64,000 bases of DNA. It comes from Turneriella parva DSM 21527 (GTDB lineage Bacteria > Spirochaetota > Leptospiria > Turneriellales > Turneriellaceae). Below, one piece after another: positions 43,628-52,774 of this stretch. The stretch spans positions 2,728,001 to 2,792,000 of the forward strand of contig NC_018020.1 in the NCBI RefSeq assembly GCF_000266885.1. The letters are read 5' to 3'. A program made the translations under genes and the position numbers. The notes beneath the pieces are model-generated. The model saw only the letters and a list, made by a program, of their open reading frames with translations, was not told the origin of the DNA and did no database searches. The stretch's first letter is position 1; each line of letters begins with the position of its first letter.

Positions 43628-44098
43628 TTACTTGCGCGCCCCTGCGCTGCGCAGCAGCTGTGCCAGCTCTGCATGTTTGCCGCGTTCAGCCAGCAAAAGC
43701 GCCGTTTCGCCATTCGCGGTAATATATTTTACGTTCGCACCCGCAGCCACGAGTGCGCGGGCTACCTCTGTGTGGCCATTGACTGAGGCGAGCATCAGCG
43801 CGTTCCATGTGAATTTATTGGTCGTATTCACGTCTGCCTGCGCCGCAATGAGCTGCGCGACTGCGTTCAGCTGACCGCGTTCAGCTGCAGCCATAAGCGC
43901 GGTATAGCCGTTCTCATTCTTTTGATTGATGTTCACACCCTGCGACCTGAGCTCTTGCAGGCGCTTTTCGTCGCCGCGTTCTGCAGCATCGACAAGCTCT
44001 GCAGCAGGTGTCGCAAAGGTTTTTTTCTGCGAAGATGAACACGCGGTCGCTGCGAAGGCAAGAACCGCTGCAAGGGTTAGAATCTTTCTGAAAAGCAT
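43628..44098 (-). CDS. Ankyrin-repeat lipoprotein
   Basis: A 156-residue protein with a lipoprotein signal (LAAVLAFAATAC) and four ankyrin repeats (GYTALMAAAERGQLNAVAQL, TWNALMLASVNGHTEVARAL, GETALLLAERGKHAELAQL). A periplasmic or membrane-attached protein-binding module; partner unknown. Confidence 0.85.
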   Translation of the reverse strand: MLFRKILTLAAVLAFAATACSSSQKKTFATPAAELVDAAERGDEKRLQELRSQGVNINQKNENGYTALMAAAERGQLNAVAQLIAAQADVNTTNKFTWNALMLASVNGHTEVARALVAAGANVKYITANGETALLLAERGKHAELAQLLRSAGARK

Positions 44099-44112
44099 GA
44101 GAACCTCTCTAT

Positions 44113-44913
44113 TTATTTCTGGTATTTGGCCTGATTCTCAAGGCCTGCCCGGCGCAGCGTGTCGATCAGCATGGGCGCGAGCCCCGGCAGTGCGCTCGCG
44201 GTCTTTGCGAAAATTGCGCGCCAGAAGGGCAGCGTCACCTCGGGCGTATCGGTGCCCAGAGTTTCGAAAATTGCACCCGCCACGTCGCCCGCGGTGAGCG
44301 GCGTATTGCCCGAAAAAGTCAGCGCTGCTTCTGGGTAGTCTTTTTGCAGGTCGAGCATCGGGGTCTTGACTGCATCGGGGCAGACGACGGTGACAAAGAC
44401 CCCAAACTCTTTCAGTTCTGCGGCGAGCGCGAGCGTGAAGCCGCGCACGGCAAATTTAGATGCGCTGTAGAGCGAGATGCCCGGTATCGGCGCGACACCC
44501 GCGAGCGATGCAATATTAATGATGTGGCCTGTGCCGGCGCGTTTGAATTCGCGTGCTGCGATCGCCGAGCCGAGCATTACACCTTTGACGTTTATGTCGA
44601 TATGAAAATCGATTTCTTTCGGCGTCACAGCGTCGACGTAGCCAGGTTTCAGCACGCCGACTGCGTTGATGAGCGCGTAGACGGGGCCCAGCGCGGCCGC
44701 CCGGTGAAAGACGTTCTCCCAATCTTCGTTCTTGCGCACATCGGCGGCAACTGCCTGAACGCGTGTCATCGCGCTGACCTTTTGCAGGGCAATTTCATCG
44801 ACATCGGTTGCGACCACAATGGCTCCGGCGCTGCTCAATCGGCTGACGAGTTCTTGGCCAATGCCGCCGGCTGCGCCGCTCACGATCACAACCTTACCTG
44901 AAATATCTTTCAT
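44113..44913 (-). CDS. Short-chain dehydrogenase/reductase
   Basis: A 266-residue SDR: nucleotide-binding GAAGGIGQ, Asp at the end of strand 2 (VATDVDE, suggesting NAD preference), INAVGV in place of NNAG, catalytic Ser in NIASLAG and YSASK with Tyr/Lys. The substrate is not evident. It overlaps the alpha/beta hydrolase gene by 4 nt and is co-transcribed. Confidence 0.87.
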   Translation of the reverse strand: MKDISGKVVIVSGAAGGIGQELVSRLSSAGAIVVATDVDEIALQKVSAMTRVQAVAADVRKNEDWENVFHRAAALGPVYALINAVGVLKPGYVDAVTPKEIDFHIDINVKGVMLGSAIAAREFKRAGTGHIINIASLAGVAPIPGISLYSASKFAVRGFTLALAAELKEFGVFVTVVCPDAVKTPMLDLQKDYPEAALTFSGNTPLTAGDVAGAIFETLGTDTPEVTLPFWRAIFAKTASALPGLAPMLIDTLRRAGLENQAKYQK

Positions 44914-45830
44914 ATCGCTTTCTCCATGGTGTGCAGGCTTTCGGTAAATTTCACAATTTCTGCCGCGATGCGTTCGTCGCTTTCGAGAGTCAGAAAGTGC
45001 CCTGCAAGCGGCAGAATGCGTAAAGTAAACTCTGCCGCTACCGACATGTGCATGCCTTCAAACATTTCGGGCATAATGCATCCATCGTGGCTGCCGGTCA
45101 GCGTCAGCGTCGGTTGTTGAATTTTCGCAAACGATAGTTCTCTGCTCTCGTTATACCGGGCAAATTCGTCGATGGATGGGGTGAGCATTCCCCGGTAATA
45201 GGCGAGTGCGTTGTGCAGCAGTTGTTCGTCGGCAAGAATTTCTTTTGCGGCCGCGAGCGCTTCGTTGTCAGATGCTAAATCTGGCGACCATTTCTGCCAA
45301 AGTTCGTCGATGAATCTGAGGTGACCCTGCAGCACGCGCCGCTCGGGTATGCCAAAGCGCAGCTGAAAAAAGAGAATATACCAACTCTGCACGGTTTGGC
45401 GCGGGTGCTTCCACAGGTTGCCCAGAAACGTGCCGAGGTGGGGCACACTCAGCGTCACGAGCGTATGAAATCGGTCGGGAGCGAGATTTGCCGCCGCATA
45501 AGCCGTGATCGCCCCCCAATCGTGCCCGATGAGCAGCGCATCTTGAAAACCGGCAGCCTCGACCAGCGCCGCCGCGTCTGCTGCGAGGTCGGCGATCTGT
45601 ATCGTCGCCGAGCTGTCGGTCAGCAATTCAGGTGGTGTGTTCAGCTGTGAGTAACCGCGCATGTAGGGCGCGATGCATGTATAACCCTGAGCCGCGAGTC
45701 TCGGCATCAGGCGCGACCAGGTGCGCGGCGAATCGGGAAACCCGTGCAGCAGCAGCGCGAGGCGTTTGCCTTCGCCCATTTTCAGCGCTGGGTGAGAAAG
45801 ACCGTTGGCGGTGAGTGTGATTTGTTGCAT
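44910..45830 (-). CDS. Alpha/beta hydrolase, epoxide-hydrolase-like
   Basis: 306 residues. Oxyanion motif LLHGFPDSPRTWSRLMPRLA, nucleophile elbow GHDWGAITAY with Asp as in epoxide hydrolases and haloalkane dehalogenases, and a late His in LAGHFLTLESDE. The pair with an SDR suggests small-molecule or lipid metabolism. Its first base is shared with the bactofilin stop. Confidence 0.85.
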   Translation of the reverse strand: MQQITLTANGLSHPALKMGEGKRLALLLHGFPDSPRTWSRLMPRLAAQGYTCIAPYMRGYSQLNTPPELLTDSSATIQIADLAADAAALVEAAGFQDALLIGHDWGAITAYAAANLAPDRFHTLVTLSVPHLGTFLGNLWKHPRQTVQSWYILFFQLRFGIPERRVLQGHLRFIDELWQKWSPDLASDNEALAAAKEILADEQLLHNALAYYRGMLTPSIDEFARYNESRELSFAKIQQPTLTLTGSHDGCIMPEMFEGMHMSVAAEFTLRILPLAGHFLTLESDERIAAEIVKFTESLHTMEKAI

Positions 45831-46195
45831 CAGCTCGCTTTTTCAAGCTGCGCGTTCTGTTTCATCTCGCACTGACCTTCGAAAATGACACCGTCGTCGA
45901 TCTCGAGCTTCGGCGCGCGAATGTTGCCTATCAGCGTCGCACCCTGGCGCAGTTCGACCTTTTCAGTCGCAACGACGTTACCCGTCACATGCCCGAACAC
46001 GACGACATGCGTCGCCTCAATATGCGCCTGAATTTTTGCCTGCGGCCCGATTTCGAGTGCGTCGGTGCCCTTGATTTCGCCCTCGTATTTTCCCTGAATT
46101 TTTAACGGGCGCGCGAACTGCAGATTTCCCTTAAAGGCGCTGCCCGATGCAAATACGGTTGCCTCGCCACGCCGGCGTGATTCTTTTGCTGCCAT
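45830..46195 (-). CDS. Bactofilin
   Basis: A 121-residue protein with the central beta-helical bactofilin domain (GNLQFARPLKIQGKYEGEIK, ALEIGPQAKIQAHIEATHVV, NVVATEKVELRQGATLIGNI) and short flexible ends. Bactofilins polymerise without nucleotides and shape the cell or place proteins. Located first in a minus-strand run, right after the small TPR gene. Confidence 0.9.
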   Translation of the reverse strand: MAAKESRRRGEATVFASGSAFKGNLQFARPLKIQGKYEGEIKGTDALEIGPQAKIQAHIEATHVVVFGHVTGNVVATEKVELRQGATLIGNIRAPKLEIDDGVIFEGQCEMKQNAQLEKAS

Positions 46196-46196
46196 T

Positions 46197-46418
46197 TTAT
46201 TTCGTCTTCATGACATACACGCCATCCCAATCGGCGGGAGGCGGTTCTTCGATAAAATGTTCACAGCGTTCGAGGTAAACTTGTGAGGGGCCGTCGTCTT
46301 TTTTGATCGCCAGCGCTTTTTTGAACATTTCTGCCGCCATCTTGAACTCGCGCTTTTTGTATAGGGCGAGGCCGTCGTTGTAAGCGGCGAGAACCTGTTG
46401 CATTTGTTCAGAGAGCAT
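46197..46418 (-). CDS. Small TPR protein like the tail of adenylate cyclases
   Basis: 73 residues from ATG 46418 (MLSEQMQQVLAAYNDGLALY). One TPR-like hairpin (YKKREFKMAAEMFKKALAIK) is followed by GPSQVYLERCEHFIEEPPPA and DWDGVYVMKTK. This wording is that of the C-terminal tail of many bacterial class III adenylate cyclases (…L-Y-x-x-R-C-x-x-F…PP-x-x-W-D-G-V…), here as a stand-alone protein. It could be a domain cut from a cyclase or an independent partner. Confidence 0.65.
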   Translation of the reverse strand: MLSEQMQQVLAAYNDGLALYKKREFKMAAEMFKKALAIKKDDGPSQVYLERCEHFIEEPPPADWDGVYVMKTK

Positions 46419-46488
46419 GGGCGTTAGTAGAGATAAAAGGGGGGATGTAAACCCTAAAAAAAACTGCGCCGCCGGGTAAAATGGCCCG

Positions 46489-48330
46489 TCAGGTGCCTCT
46501 ATCCACAATCGACTGCAGGTTGACTGCCGGCCGAATGCCCTGTTGCTCGAGGTACCCTAAAATTGCGGTATTGATCGAATGCACCGTGTCGTGGTAGTGA
46601 AAAAAAGGCTCAACAAAGTATTGTATGCGGATATAGAAACCAAACGCGTCGAACCGCATAAAGTGCACGTCTCCGTCTTGCGTATGCGGGGTGGCCGCGA
46701 TAATGGCTTTCATCTTATCAATTGCAGCGCTCACCGCCGCCGACGAGGTGGTATGCGCGAGCAGAATGCTGCCCCGAAACATGCGCTTGCGGCCACCGGC
46801 TGAAACATTATTGACCTGTGTGTTTGCGAGAATCGAATTGGGCACGATCAGCATCGAGTTATATTTGGTGCGAATATGTGTCGAACGTATACCCACCCGC
46901 TCGACGCGCCCCCAGGTGCTGATCGGTTCAGGGAGCAGCAGATAATCCCCCTCTTTAATAACCTTGTCGAGATAGAGCGAGATGCCAGAGAATATGTGCC
47001 CTGCCGCCTCGCGCCCCGCCATAGCGAGTGCAAAACCGCCAACGCTTAAACCCGCGATCGCCGAATAGAGATTGTAGCCGACCCTGTTCAGAATGAACAG
47101 AATGCCGAGCATATAGATCAGAAGTTTACCGACGCGTATCAGCAGCGGAAACAGATGCGCGAGTTCTGCCTCGTGTTCGCGTTCCCGCAGGCGCGCCTGC
47201 CAGCCCAGCATGAAGTTGCCGAAAAGGCGCGAGGCAAAAACCGTGATGAGCCAAATGACTGCGACGGTGAGGCCTGAGCTAACAGCGGCGATCACCGATT
47301 GCGGTACCGTCAGAACCGGCAGGCCGAGTTTCATGAAGGCGAGTAAGGCGACTGAATAGATGTACTTGCGCAGCGTTTGTACAATGAGTTCGGTCACCGA
47401 GACGCGCTGCGAATCGCTTTCACCCCTGTGCTTCAACCTCGCGCGCAGAATAAAGACCAGAATGCGGCTGAAGACAAACGACGCAAGTACCACAGCCGCG
47501 AAAAACAACCACTGCATCAGCGAATTGTCGAAGAGCATTGTATTGCGCAGGTAGACAAAATGCTCGCTGCCAACCGGCGCGTCTTCGGCCTTGGCGAATC
47601 TGCCGTGGCCGAGCTTCGCCATTTCAAACAGCGCGCGTGCAATGCCCTGCGGGTTACCGTCGATGACGTCGACCTTTAGCTCTGGAAATACCCGGGTCTT
47701 CGCCTGCGTGTCGCTGGCGAGCAGGTCATAGATTTTGCGGTCTTCATAGAACTCGAACTTGCCAATGCGCTTTTTGAAATCTTCGGCGCGCCCGGCATAA
47801 CGCCGCAGAAACATGCAGGCCACGTAGCGGTGGTGGCCGTCGAGAATGTAATACCGGTTCGCCTCGAACGCCGTAAGAATTTTGCCTTCACAGGCCGAAA
47901 ATTTGCTGTCGGGTGAAAGCGAATCAATAATCTTGGGGGCCACATTTCCCCAGAAAACCTCGAGCTGTGTCGGGGTGACGATGTCACCGGGCTGAAGCGC
48001 CACGTCGAGGCGAACGCGGGCCTTGTCGTCGGCTTCACCCGAATCGAGCAACTGGTCGAGCGAATGAATGTATTCAAAGTCTTTTTTCTGCTGCTCAGGG
48101 TTTAGCTCGACCTTGCCGTCGGTAAGCCACGCGAGCGTCATGCGTTGTTGCTCGTTGGTAAACTGCGGCATGTCGGCATGGTGGCGCGCCCATGCGGGGG
48201 GTGTCATTTCGATGAGCTTCAGTTTTTCAATCTTGCCTGCATGTTCTTGCCGGTTCAGCCGTGGTTCGAGACAGGCACCCAAGAGCGCAATCAGGGCGAC
48301 CGTCGCCAAAAAGTGAAAAATCCGCCGCAT
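46489..48330 (-). CDS. MscS-type channel with N-terminal ParB-like domain
   Basis: 613 residues from ATG 48330. A signal/lipobox-like start (MRRIFHFLATVALIALLGAC) and about 200 periplasmic residues containing YYILDGHHRYVACMFLRR, the DGHHR signature of ParB-like/ParBc_2 domains. Then come several membrane helices (VVLASFVFSRILVFILRARL, AVSSGLTVAVIWLITVFAS) and the MscS pore and beta domain (GLSVGGFALAMAGREAAGHI, YDKVIKEGDYL-type, RSTHIRTKYNSMLIVPNS). It gates in response to membrane tension or a ligand sensed by the N-terminal domain (inference). Confidence 0.78.
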   Translation of the reverse strand: MRRIFHFLATVALIALLGACLEPRLNRQEHAGKIEKLKLIEMTPPAWARHHADMPQFTNEQQRMTLAWLTDGKVELNPEQQKKDFEYIHSLDQLLDSGEADDKARVRLDVALQPGDIVTPTQLEVFWGNVAPKIIDSLSPDSKFSACEGKILTAFEANRYYILDGHHRYVACMFLRRYAGRAEDFKKRIGKFEFYEDRKIYDLLASDTQAKTRVFPELKVDVIDGNPQGIARALFEMAKLGHGRFAKAEDAPVGSEHFVYLRNTMLFDNSLMQWLFFAAVVLASFVFSRILVFILRARLKHRGESDSQRVSVTELIVQTLRKYIYSVALLAFMKLGLPVLTVPQSVIAAVSSGLTVAVIWLITVFASRLFGNFMLGWQARLREREHEAELAHLFPLLIRVGKLLIYMLGILFILNRVGYNLYSAIAGLSVGGFALAMAGREAAGHIFSGISLYLDKVIKEGDYLLLPEPISTWGRVERVGIRSTHIRTKYNSMLIVPNSILANTQVNNVSAGGRKRMFRGSILLAHTTSSAAVSAAIDKMKAIIAATPHTQDGDVHFMRFDAFGFYIRIQYFVEPFFHYHDTVHSINTAILGYLEQQGIRPAVNLQSIVDRGT

Positions 48331-48420
48331 TGAGCACAACGCCTTGAACGCAACAGCGTGTAAAAAAATAAAAGATATGGATATTTCTCTGACTAACGGT
48401 TTGACCGACCATCTGCACCA

Positions 48421-50523
48421 ATGCATTCGCCGACTGTTGCCATGAACCTGCGCCACATTAAGGCCCTCGCCGCGCTGAACGAAACCGATTTGGTGACGCT
48501 CGCCCCGTTTCTCGAGGTCTTGGTCATACCCGCCGGCGCCAGCGTTATCGAATATGGCGACGAATCAGAAGACATGTATTTCATTGTCGAGGGTTCTGCG
48601 ATGATGCGGCGCGGCGAGCTCGAGCTCGGCAAAATCAGAGAAGGCGATCACTTCGGTGAACTCGCCCTCATTGCGCACCGGCCGCGCGCGGCAACGATCG
48701 TCGCCGAGGCAAAACTCGTCGTCGCAAAGCTGAGCAGGTTGCGCTTCGACGATCTGCAGGCTGCGCACCCGGCGATTGCCGTCAAACTCATGTCGGGTCT
48801 CATTATCACGCTTGGCCGCCAGCTCGTCGATCGCACCGAGAGTCTGCACCTCTTGCTCAACCAACGCTCCTTGCCGCGCCAGGCGACGATCACGTTAACG
48901 CGCGAAGACAAAACTGAAATCGAGGTAAAAACAGGCTCAGAGCTTGCTCAGGTGCTGCCCGAAAAAATCGGCAATTCACCCGTGGTAGCGGCGCTCGTCG
49001 ATCGCCGTGTCACCTCGCTCGACGCTCAGCTTTTCTCAGACGTGCACGTCGAGCCGCTCACGGCAGAACATTGGGAGGGCGAACGTGTGCTGCGCCATTC
49101 GCTCGCGCTTCTCATTGTTGAAGCGGCTCATGAATTTTCACCGCCGCTCTCGCTGAAGCTGGGTTTTGCCGTCGGCGGCGCACAGTGGATGCACATAGAA
49201 GGTAAGGTAGCGCTCACCCTGCAGCAGGTTGCCGACAAACTCACGCGGCGCATTCGGCAGTTGATCGCCGAACGCGCCGATTTTCGGCAAGAATGGTGGA
49301 GCATCGACGAGGCGCTGAGCTATTTTCGCAAACACCGCCAAAGCGATGCCGTGCAGCTATTGAAAGGTGCGCGCTCACTGACGACACCGCTTGTCACCTG
49401 CGGAAAAATTTACGCACTTTATAACGGGCCGCTTTTGCCGCACGCGGGTCTCATCGGTGACTTTCAGATCAAGACCGGCCCCAATTCGCTCATTCTGCTT
49501 TCCGGCGAGGATTCAGAAGTGCCACGGGGCTTTGAGCCCTTTGCACAACTTTCAGAAGAGAGCGGCCAGTGGCTGCACTCGTTTAGCCTCTCGAGCGTGG
49601 GCGAATTGAATCGCGCCTGCGTCGATGGCCGTGTGAGCGAGGTGATTCGCGTAGCCGAAGGTTACCATGAAAAGCGTCTGGCGCAGCTCGCCGACGCCAT
49701 CGCGGCACGAAAGAACATCCGCATTGTCTGCGTGGCAGGCCCGTCGTCGTCGGGCAAAACGACCTTTATTCGCCGGCTGTCGATTCAGCTGCGCATCAAC
49801 GGCTTTATTCCCGAAGGTATCTCGCTCGACGACTACTACCGCAACCGCGAAGACACGCCCCTGAATGCCAAGGGTGAAAAAGACTATGAAACCCTGCAAT
49901 CGCTGAACCTTGAATTACTGGCGCAGCATCTTGACGGCCTGCTTGCCGGCAAAGAAGTCGCGACCGCGAAATACGATTTTCGTACCGGCATCTGCGACAG
50001 CGAAGGCGGTCGGCGCATTCGCCTAACCCCCGGTAAACTTCTGGTGCTCGAGGGTATTCACGGTCTCAACCCGGGGCTGCTCGAAAAGGTTTTGCCGGCT
50101 GAAAATATCTTCAGAATTTTTATTCAGCCGCTGCTGACACTGCCGATCGATCTCGTGAGTCATATTAATCCTTCTGATCTAAGGCTGATTCGCCGCATTG
50201 TGCGCGACCGCCGCCAGCGCGGCTTTGCGACTCACGACAATATTCGCCGCTGGAGCGACGTACGCGCAGGCGAGCAACAGTATATTTTTCCGTATGTGGG
50301 GCAGGCCGATGCCGTCTTTGATACCTCTTTAGTCTATGAGCTTGCAGTGCTCAAGGTTTTTGCCGACCGCTACCTGCTCGAGGTGCATGGGTCGCATGAG
50401 TCTTATGCGACCGCGTTTCGGCTGCGGCAAATGCTCGACCAGTTCGTGGCGATCGCACCAGACGATGTGCCTTCGACTTCGATTCTGCGCGAATTCATCG
50501 GCAAAGGTAGTTTCGAGAGCTGA
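48421..50523 (+). CDS. cNMP-binding uridine-kinase-like protein
   Basis: 700 residues; ATG 48421 (or 48442). An N-terminal cyclic-nucleotide-binding domain at about 15-130 (IREGDHFGELALIAHRPRAA, the phosphate-binding cassette). The middle region resembles the TGS/threonyl-tRNA-synthetase-like part of two-domain nucleoside kinases (IEVKTGSELAQVLPEKI, LLIVEAAHEF). The C-terminal P-loop kinase has GPSSSGKTTFIRRL, ISLDDYYRN and FRTGICDSEGGR, as in phosphoribulokinase/uridine kinase. It probably phosphorylates uridine/cytidine, with cNMP control as an inference. Divergent from the channel gene. Confidence 0.85.
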   Translation: MHSPTVAMNLRHIKALAALNETDLVTLAPFLEVLVIPAGASVIEYGDESEDMYFIVEGSAMMRRGELELGKIREGDHFGELALIAHRPRAATIVAEAKLVVAKLSRLRFDDLQAAHPAIAVKLMSGLIITLGRQLVDRTESLHLLLNQRSLPRQATITLTREDKTEIEVKTGSELAQVLPEKIGNSPVVAALVDRRVTSLDAQLFSDVHVEPLTAEHWEGERVLRHSLALLIVEAAHEFSPPLSLKLGFAVGGAQWMHIEGKVALTLQQVADKLTRRIRQLIAERADFRQEWWSIDEALSYFRKHRQSDAVQLLKGARSLTTPLVTCGKIYALYNGPLLPHAGLIGDFQIKTGPNSLILLSGEDSEVPRGFEPFAQLSEESGQWLHSFSLSSVGELNRACVDGRVSEVIRVAEGYHEKRLAQLADAIAARKNIRIVCVAGPSSSGKTTFIRRLSIQLRINGFIPEGISLDDYYRNREDTPLNAKGEKDYETLQSLNLELLAQHLDGLLAGKEVATAKYDFRTGICDSEGGRRIRLTPGKLLVLEGIHGLNPGLLEKVLPAENIFRIFIQPLLTLPIDLVSHINPSDLRLIRRIVRDRRQRGFATHDNIRRWSDVRAGEQQYIFPYVGQADAVFDTSLVYELAVLKVFADRYLLEVHGSHESYATAFRLRQMLDQFVAIAPDDVPSTSILREFIGKGSFES

Positions 50524-50528
50524 CTGGG

Positions 50529-51689
50529 TCAACGGTCTTCTGGTTCAGGCAGATATTGCGGTTCGTCTTTGTTGGGTGACGCCGAACGGTACGCGTGTAT
50601 CGCCCGGGCGGTTGCGCGCCGCTCACGCCGCAGATATTCACCGATTGCTGCACTGCCACCCCGATCAAAAAGTTTGTGCGCGCTGTAGACGGGCATTGCG
50701 GTAAACCCGCGTTGAAATTTGTGTTCACCCTGCGCCCCAGCTTCAAAAATGGCAATTTTCTCGCGAATCGCGTATTCGATCAGGCTGTAGAAACACAACT
50801 CAAAATGCAAGTAAGGGTAATGGCCGCTTGCGCCCCAATAACGACCGAAAAGCCTGTCGTCGCTGCGAAAAGCAATCGAACCTGCAACTTCGCGGTCGTT
50901 TTCAGACGCGATCACCAGTACTAAATTCTCACGCATGCGGCGCAGTAGTGCGTGAAAGGTTTCGCGGTTAAGGTAGGGTGAGCCCCATTTGCGCGCATAC
51001 GTTGCCGCATAAAATACGTAAATGGCGTCGATATGCCGCGGCAAAATTGCGTCACCTGCGAGGGTTTCGATTCTGAGGCCCAATTCGGCGCATTTTCGCC
51101 GTTCGCGCCTGATCTCTTTGCGGCGGTGCGCGCGCAAGACACTCAAGTAATCATCGAAACTCGAGAAGTTGCGGTTGAGCCAGTGGTACTGGTGCGTCAG
51201 CCGCGGCATGTAGCCAAAGTCCGCGAGATCTTTCTGCTCGTCGCGGGTCATGCACAGCATGTGGATTCCCGACGCGTCGAGATCATGCGCCGTCTGGTCG
51301 AGGGCATGCACCAGGGTCGCAAGCGTTTCATTGTCAGCGGCATCGGCCAGCAGTAACCTGCGCCCCGACGCCGGTGTAAAGGGGGCGGCAACGGTGATCT
51401 TGGGGTAATAGGGCAGCCTCGCCTCGGCGTATGCGTTCGCCCATGCCCAGTCGAAAATATATTCGCCGTAAGAGTCGCTGCGCTCAAAAGCGGCGACCGC
51501 CCCCAGGTATGCGTCACCCTGGTTTGCAACGACAAATCTCGGTTGCCATGGCAGGTTCGGGCCGATACACCCGGTTTCTTCGAGCGCCAGCAGAAACTCG
51601 TGCCGCATAAACGGGTTTCCCGGTTCAACGAGCGCGTTCCATTTTTCGGCGTCTATCGCCGCAATCGAGGTAAAGACCTGGCTGGTCAC
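50529..51689 (-). CDS. GNAT/FemAB-like peptidogalycan-type acyltransferase
   Basis: 386 residues from GTG 51689. It matches the DUF482-type GNAT family (NPFMRHEFLLALEETGCIGP, then WANAYAEARLPYYPKI, RRKEIRRERR, FGRYWGASGHYPYLHFELCF, FEAGAQGEHKFQRGFTAMPV). Members transfer acyl or aminoacyl groups; the substrate is unknown. It ends 5 bp from the convergent kinase gene and is last in the sigma-factor operon. Confidence 0.8.
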   Translation of the reverse strand: MTSQVFTSIAAIDAEKWNALVEPGNPFMRHEFLLALEETGCIGPNLPWQPRFVVANQGDAYLGAVAAFERSDSYGEYIFDWAWANAYAEARLPYYPKITVAAPFTPASGRRLLLADAADNETLATLVHALDQTAHDLDASGIHMLCMTRDEQKDLADFGYMPRLTHQYHWLNRNFSSFDDYLSVLRAHRRKEIRRERRKCAELGLRIETLAGDAILPRHIDAIYVFYAATYARKWGSPYLNRETFHALLRRMRENLVLVIASENDREVAGSIAFRSDDRLFGRYWGASGHYPYLHFELCFYSLIEYAIREKIAIFEAGAQGEHKFQRGFTAMPVYSAHKLFDRGGSAAIGEYLRRERRATARAIHAYRSASPNKDEPQYLPEPEDR

Positions 51690-51699
51690 GGGGGGGCTT

Positions 51700-52497
51700 T
51701 CAGCCGAGCTGCAGGCTGGTCATCGAGAGAGCTCCGCCGACGGCAACATCGTTGAAAAGCTTCACGGGATCATCGTCGTAACCCGCGCCCAGAATGTAGA
51801 GCAGGGGAAAATAGTGTTCTGCGCTGTTGATGGCAAGTTGCATACTTTGCGGCAGTTTCTCATAAGCGATGAGGCTTTGCCAGTCTTTATCGCGCAGGAG
51901 TTTACCAGAAATATCCATCGCCTCGCGTGCCCAATCGGCTGCAAAGTTGCGTTCGCCGAGGCGCGCCCAGTCGACCAGCCGCAGGTTATGCACAATGTTG
52001 CCGCTGCCGACGATCAGAATGCCCTGTTCGCGCAGGGGCCTGAGCGCCCTGCCGATAGCAAAATAGTGTTCGGGCGTCGCGTCGGCGTCGATGCTGAGCT
52101 GCAGAACCGGCACGTCTGCAGCGGGGAACATGTGCACGAGAATGCTCCACGCGCCGTGGTCGAGACCCCAGTTAAAGTTTTTGCGCACCGGTGCTGTGGC
52201 CTGTAGCAGCGCGGTCAGCTCATCGGCAATTGCCGGGGCCCCCGGTGCAGGGTATTGCACAGCAAACAATTCTTTCGGAAAGCCGCCAAAATCGTGAATC
52301 GTCTGCGGTTGCTCCATCGCGGTGACCTGCGTGCCGGGTGTAAGCCAGTGCGCCGAAACAACAAGAATCGCGCGTACGCCACTTAGGCCAGCGCCCACTG
52401 CCTGCCAGCTTGCTGTGAATTCATTTTTTTCGAGCGCGTTCATCGGCGAACCATGGCCGATGAACAAAGCGGGAAGCCGGGTGTTGCTGTTATTCAA
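51700..52497 (-). CDS. ygiD: LigB-family dioxygenase (YgiD/DODA-like)
   Basis: 265 residues from a TTG start overlapping the preceding gene by 8 nt. PALFIGHGSPMNALEKNEFT, VVSAHWLTPG, FGGFPKELFAVQYPAPGAP, LDHGAWSILVHMFP and GSGNIVHNLRLVDW are the family's metal-site blocks (two His and a Glu/His set). Family members cleave catechol-type rings such as DOPA at the 4,5 bond. Physiological substrate uncertain. Confidence 0.88.
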   Translation of the reverse strand: MNNSNTRLPALFIGHGSPMNALEKNEFTASWQAVGAGLSGVRAILVVSAHWLTPGTQVTAMEQPQTIHDFGGFPKELFAVQYPAPGAPAIADELTALLQATAPVRKNFNWGLDHGAWSILVHMFPAADVPVLQLSIDADATPEHYFAIGRALRPLREQGILIVGSGNIVHNLRLVDWARLGERNFAADWAREAMDISGKLLRDKDWQSLIAYEKLPQSMQLAINSAEHYFPLLYILGAGYDDDPVKLFNDVAVGGALSMTSLQLG

Positions 52498-52774
52498 CGA
52501 TGCGGCCCGAAAAGTCTGAGAAGGTTACCTGTTCGACCATTGTGTACATATTCTCTGCGTCGCTGTCGTCATCGAGCAGTTCGTCAGCGGTAAAAAAACC
52601 TGCAACGACAAAGAGGCACATGGCGACAAACAGGCGGCTGCGGCTGCGCGCGCGCAAGCGGCGCTCGGTTTCAACCTTCTGCCCGATCGATTCGGCCCAT
52701 CTCTGGCTTTGCAGTCGCTCGGCGATTGCCCGGCTCATGTTGTCGTTCGTGTTTTTTCTCATCGGTTGCCTCAT
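52490..52774 (-). CDS. Probable anti-sigma or membrane partner of the ECF sigma factor
   Basis: A 94-residue protein whose ATG overlaps the sigma-factor stop (ATGA), the usual arrangement of sigma/anti-sigma pairs. A basic N-terminal cytoplasmic part (AIAERLQSQRWAESIGQKVE) is followed by one membrane helix (LFVAMCLFVVAGFFTADELL) and a short acidic outer part. No zinc-binding HxxxCxxC motif. The role is inferred from position and topology. Confidence 0.6.
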   Translation of the reverse strand: MRQPMRKNTNDNMSRAIAERLQSQRWAESIGQKVETERRLRARSRSRLFVAMCLFVVAGFFTADELLDDDSDAENMYTMVEQVTFSDFSGRIVE

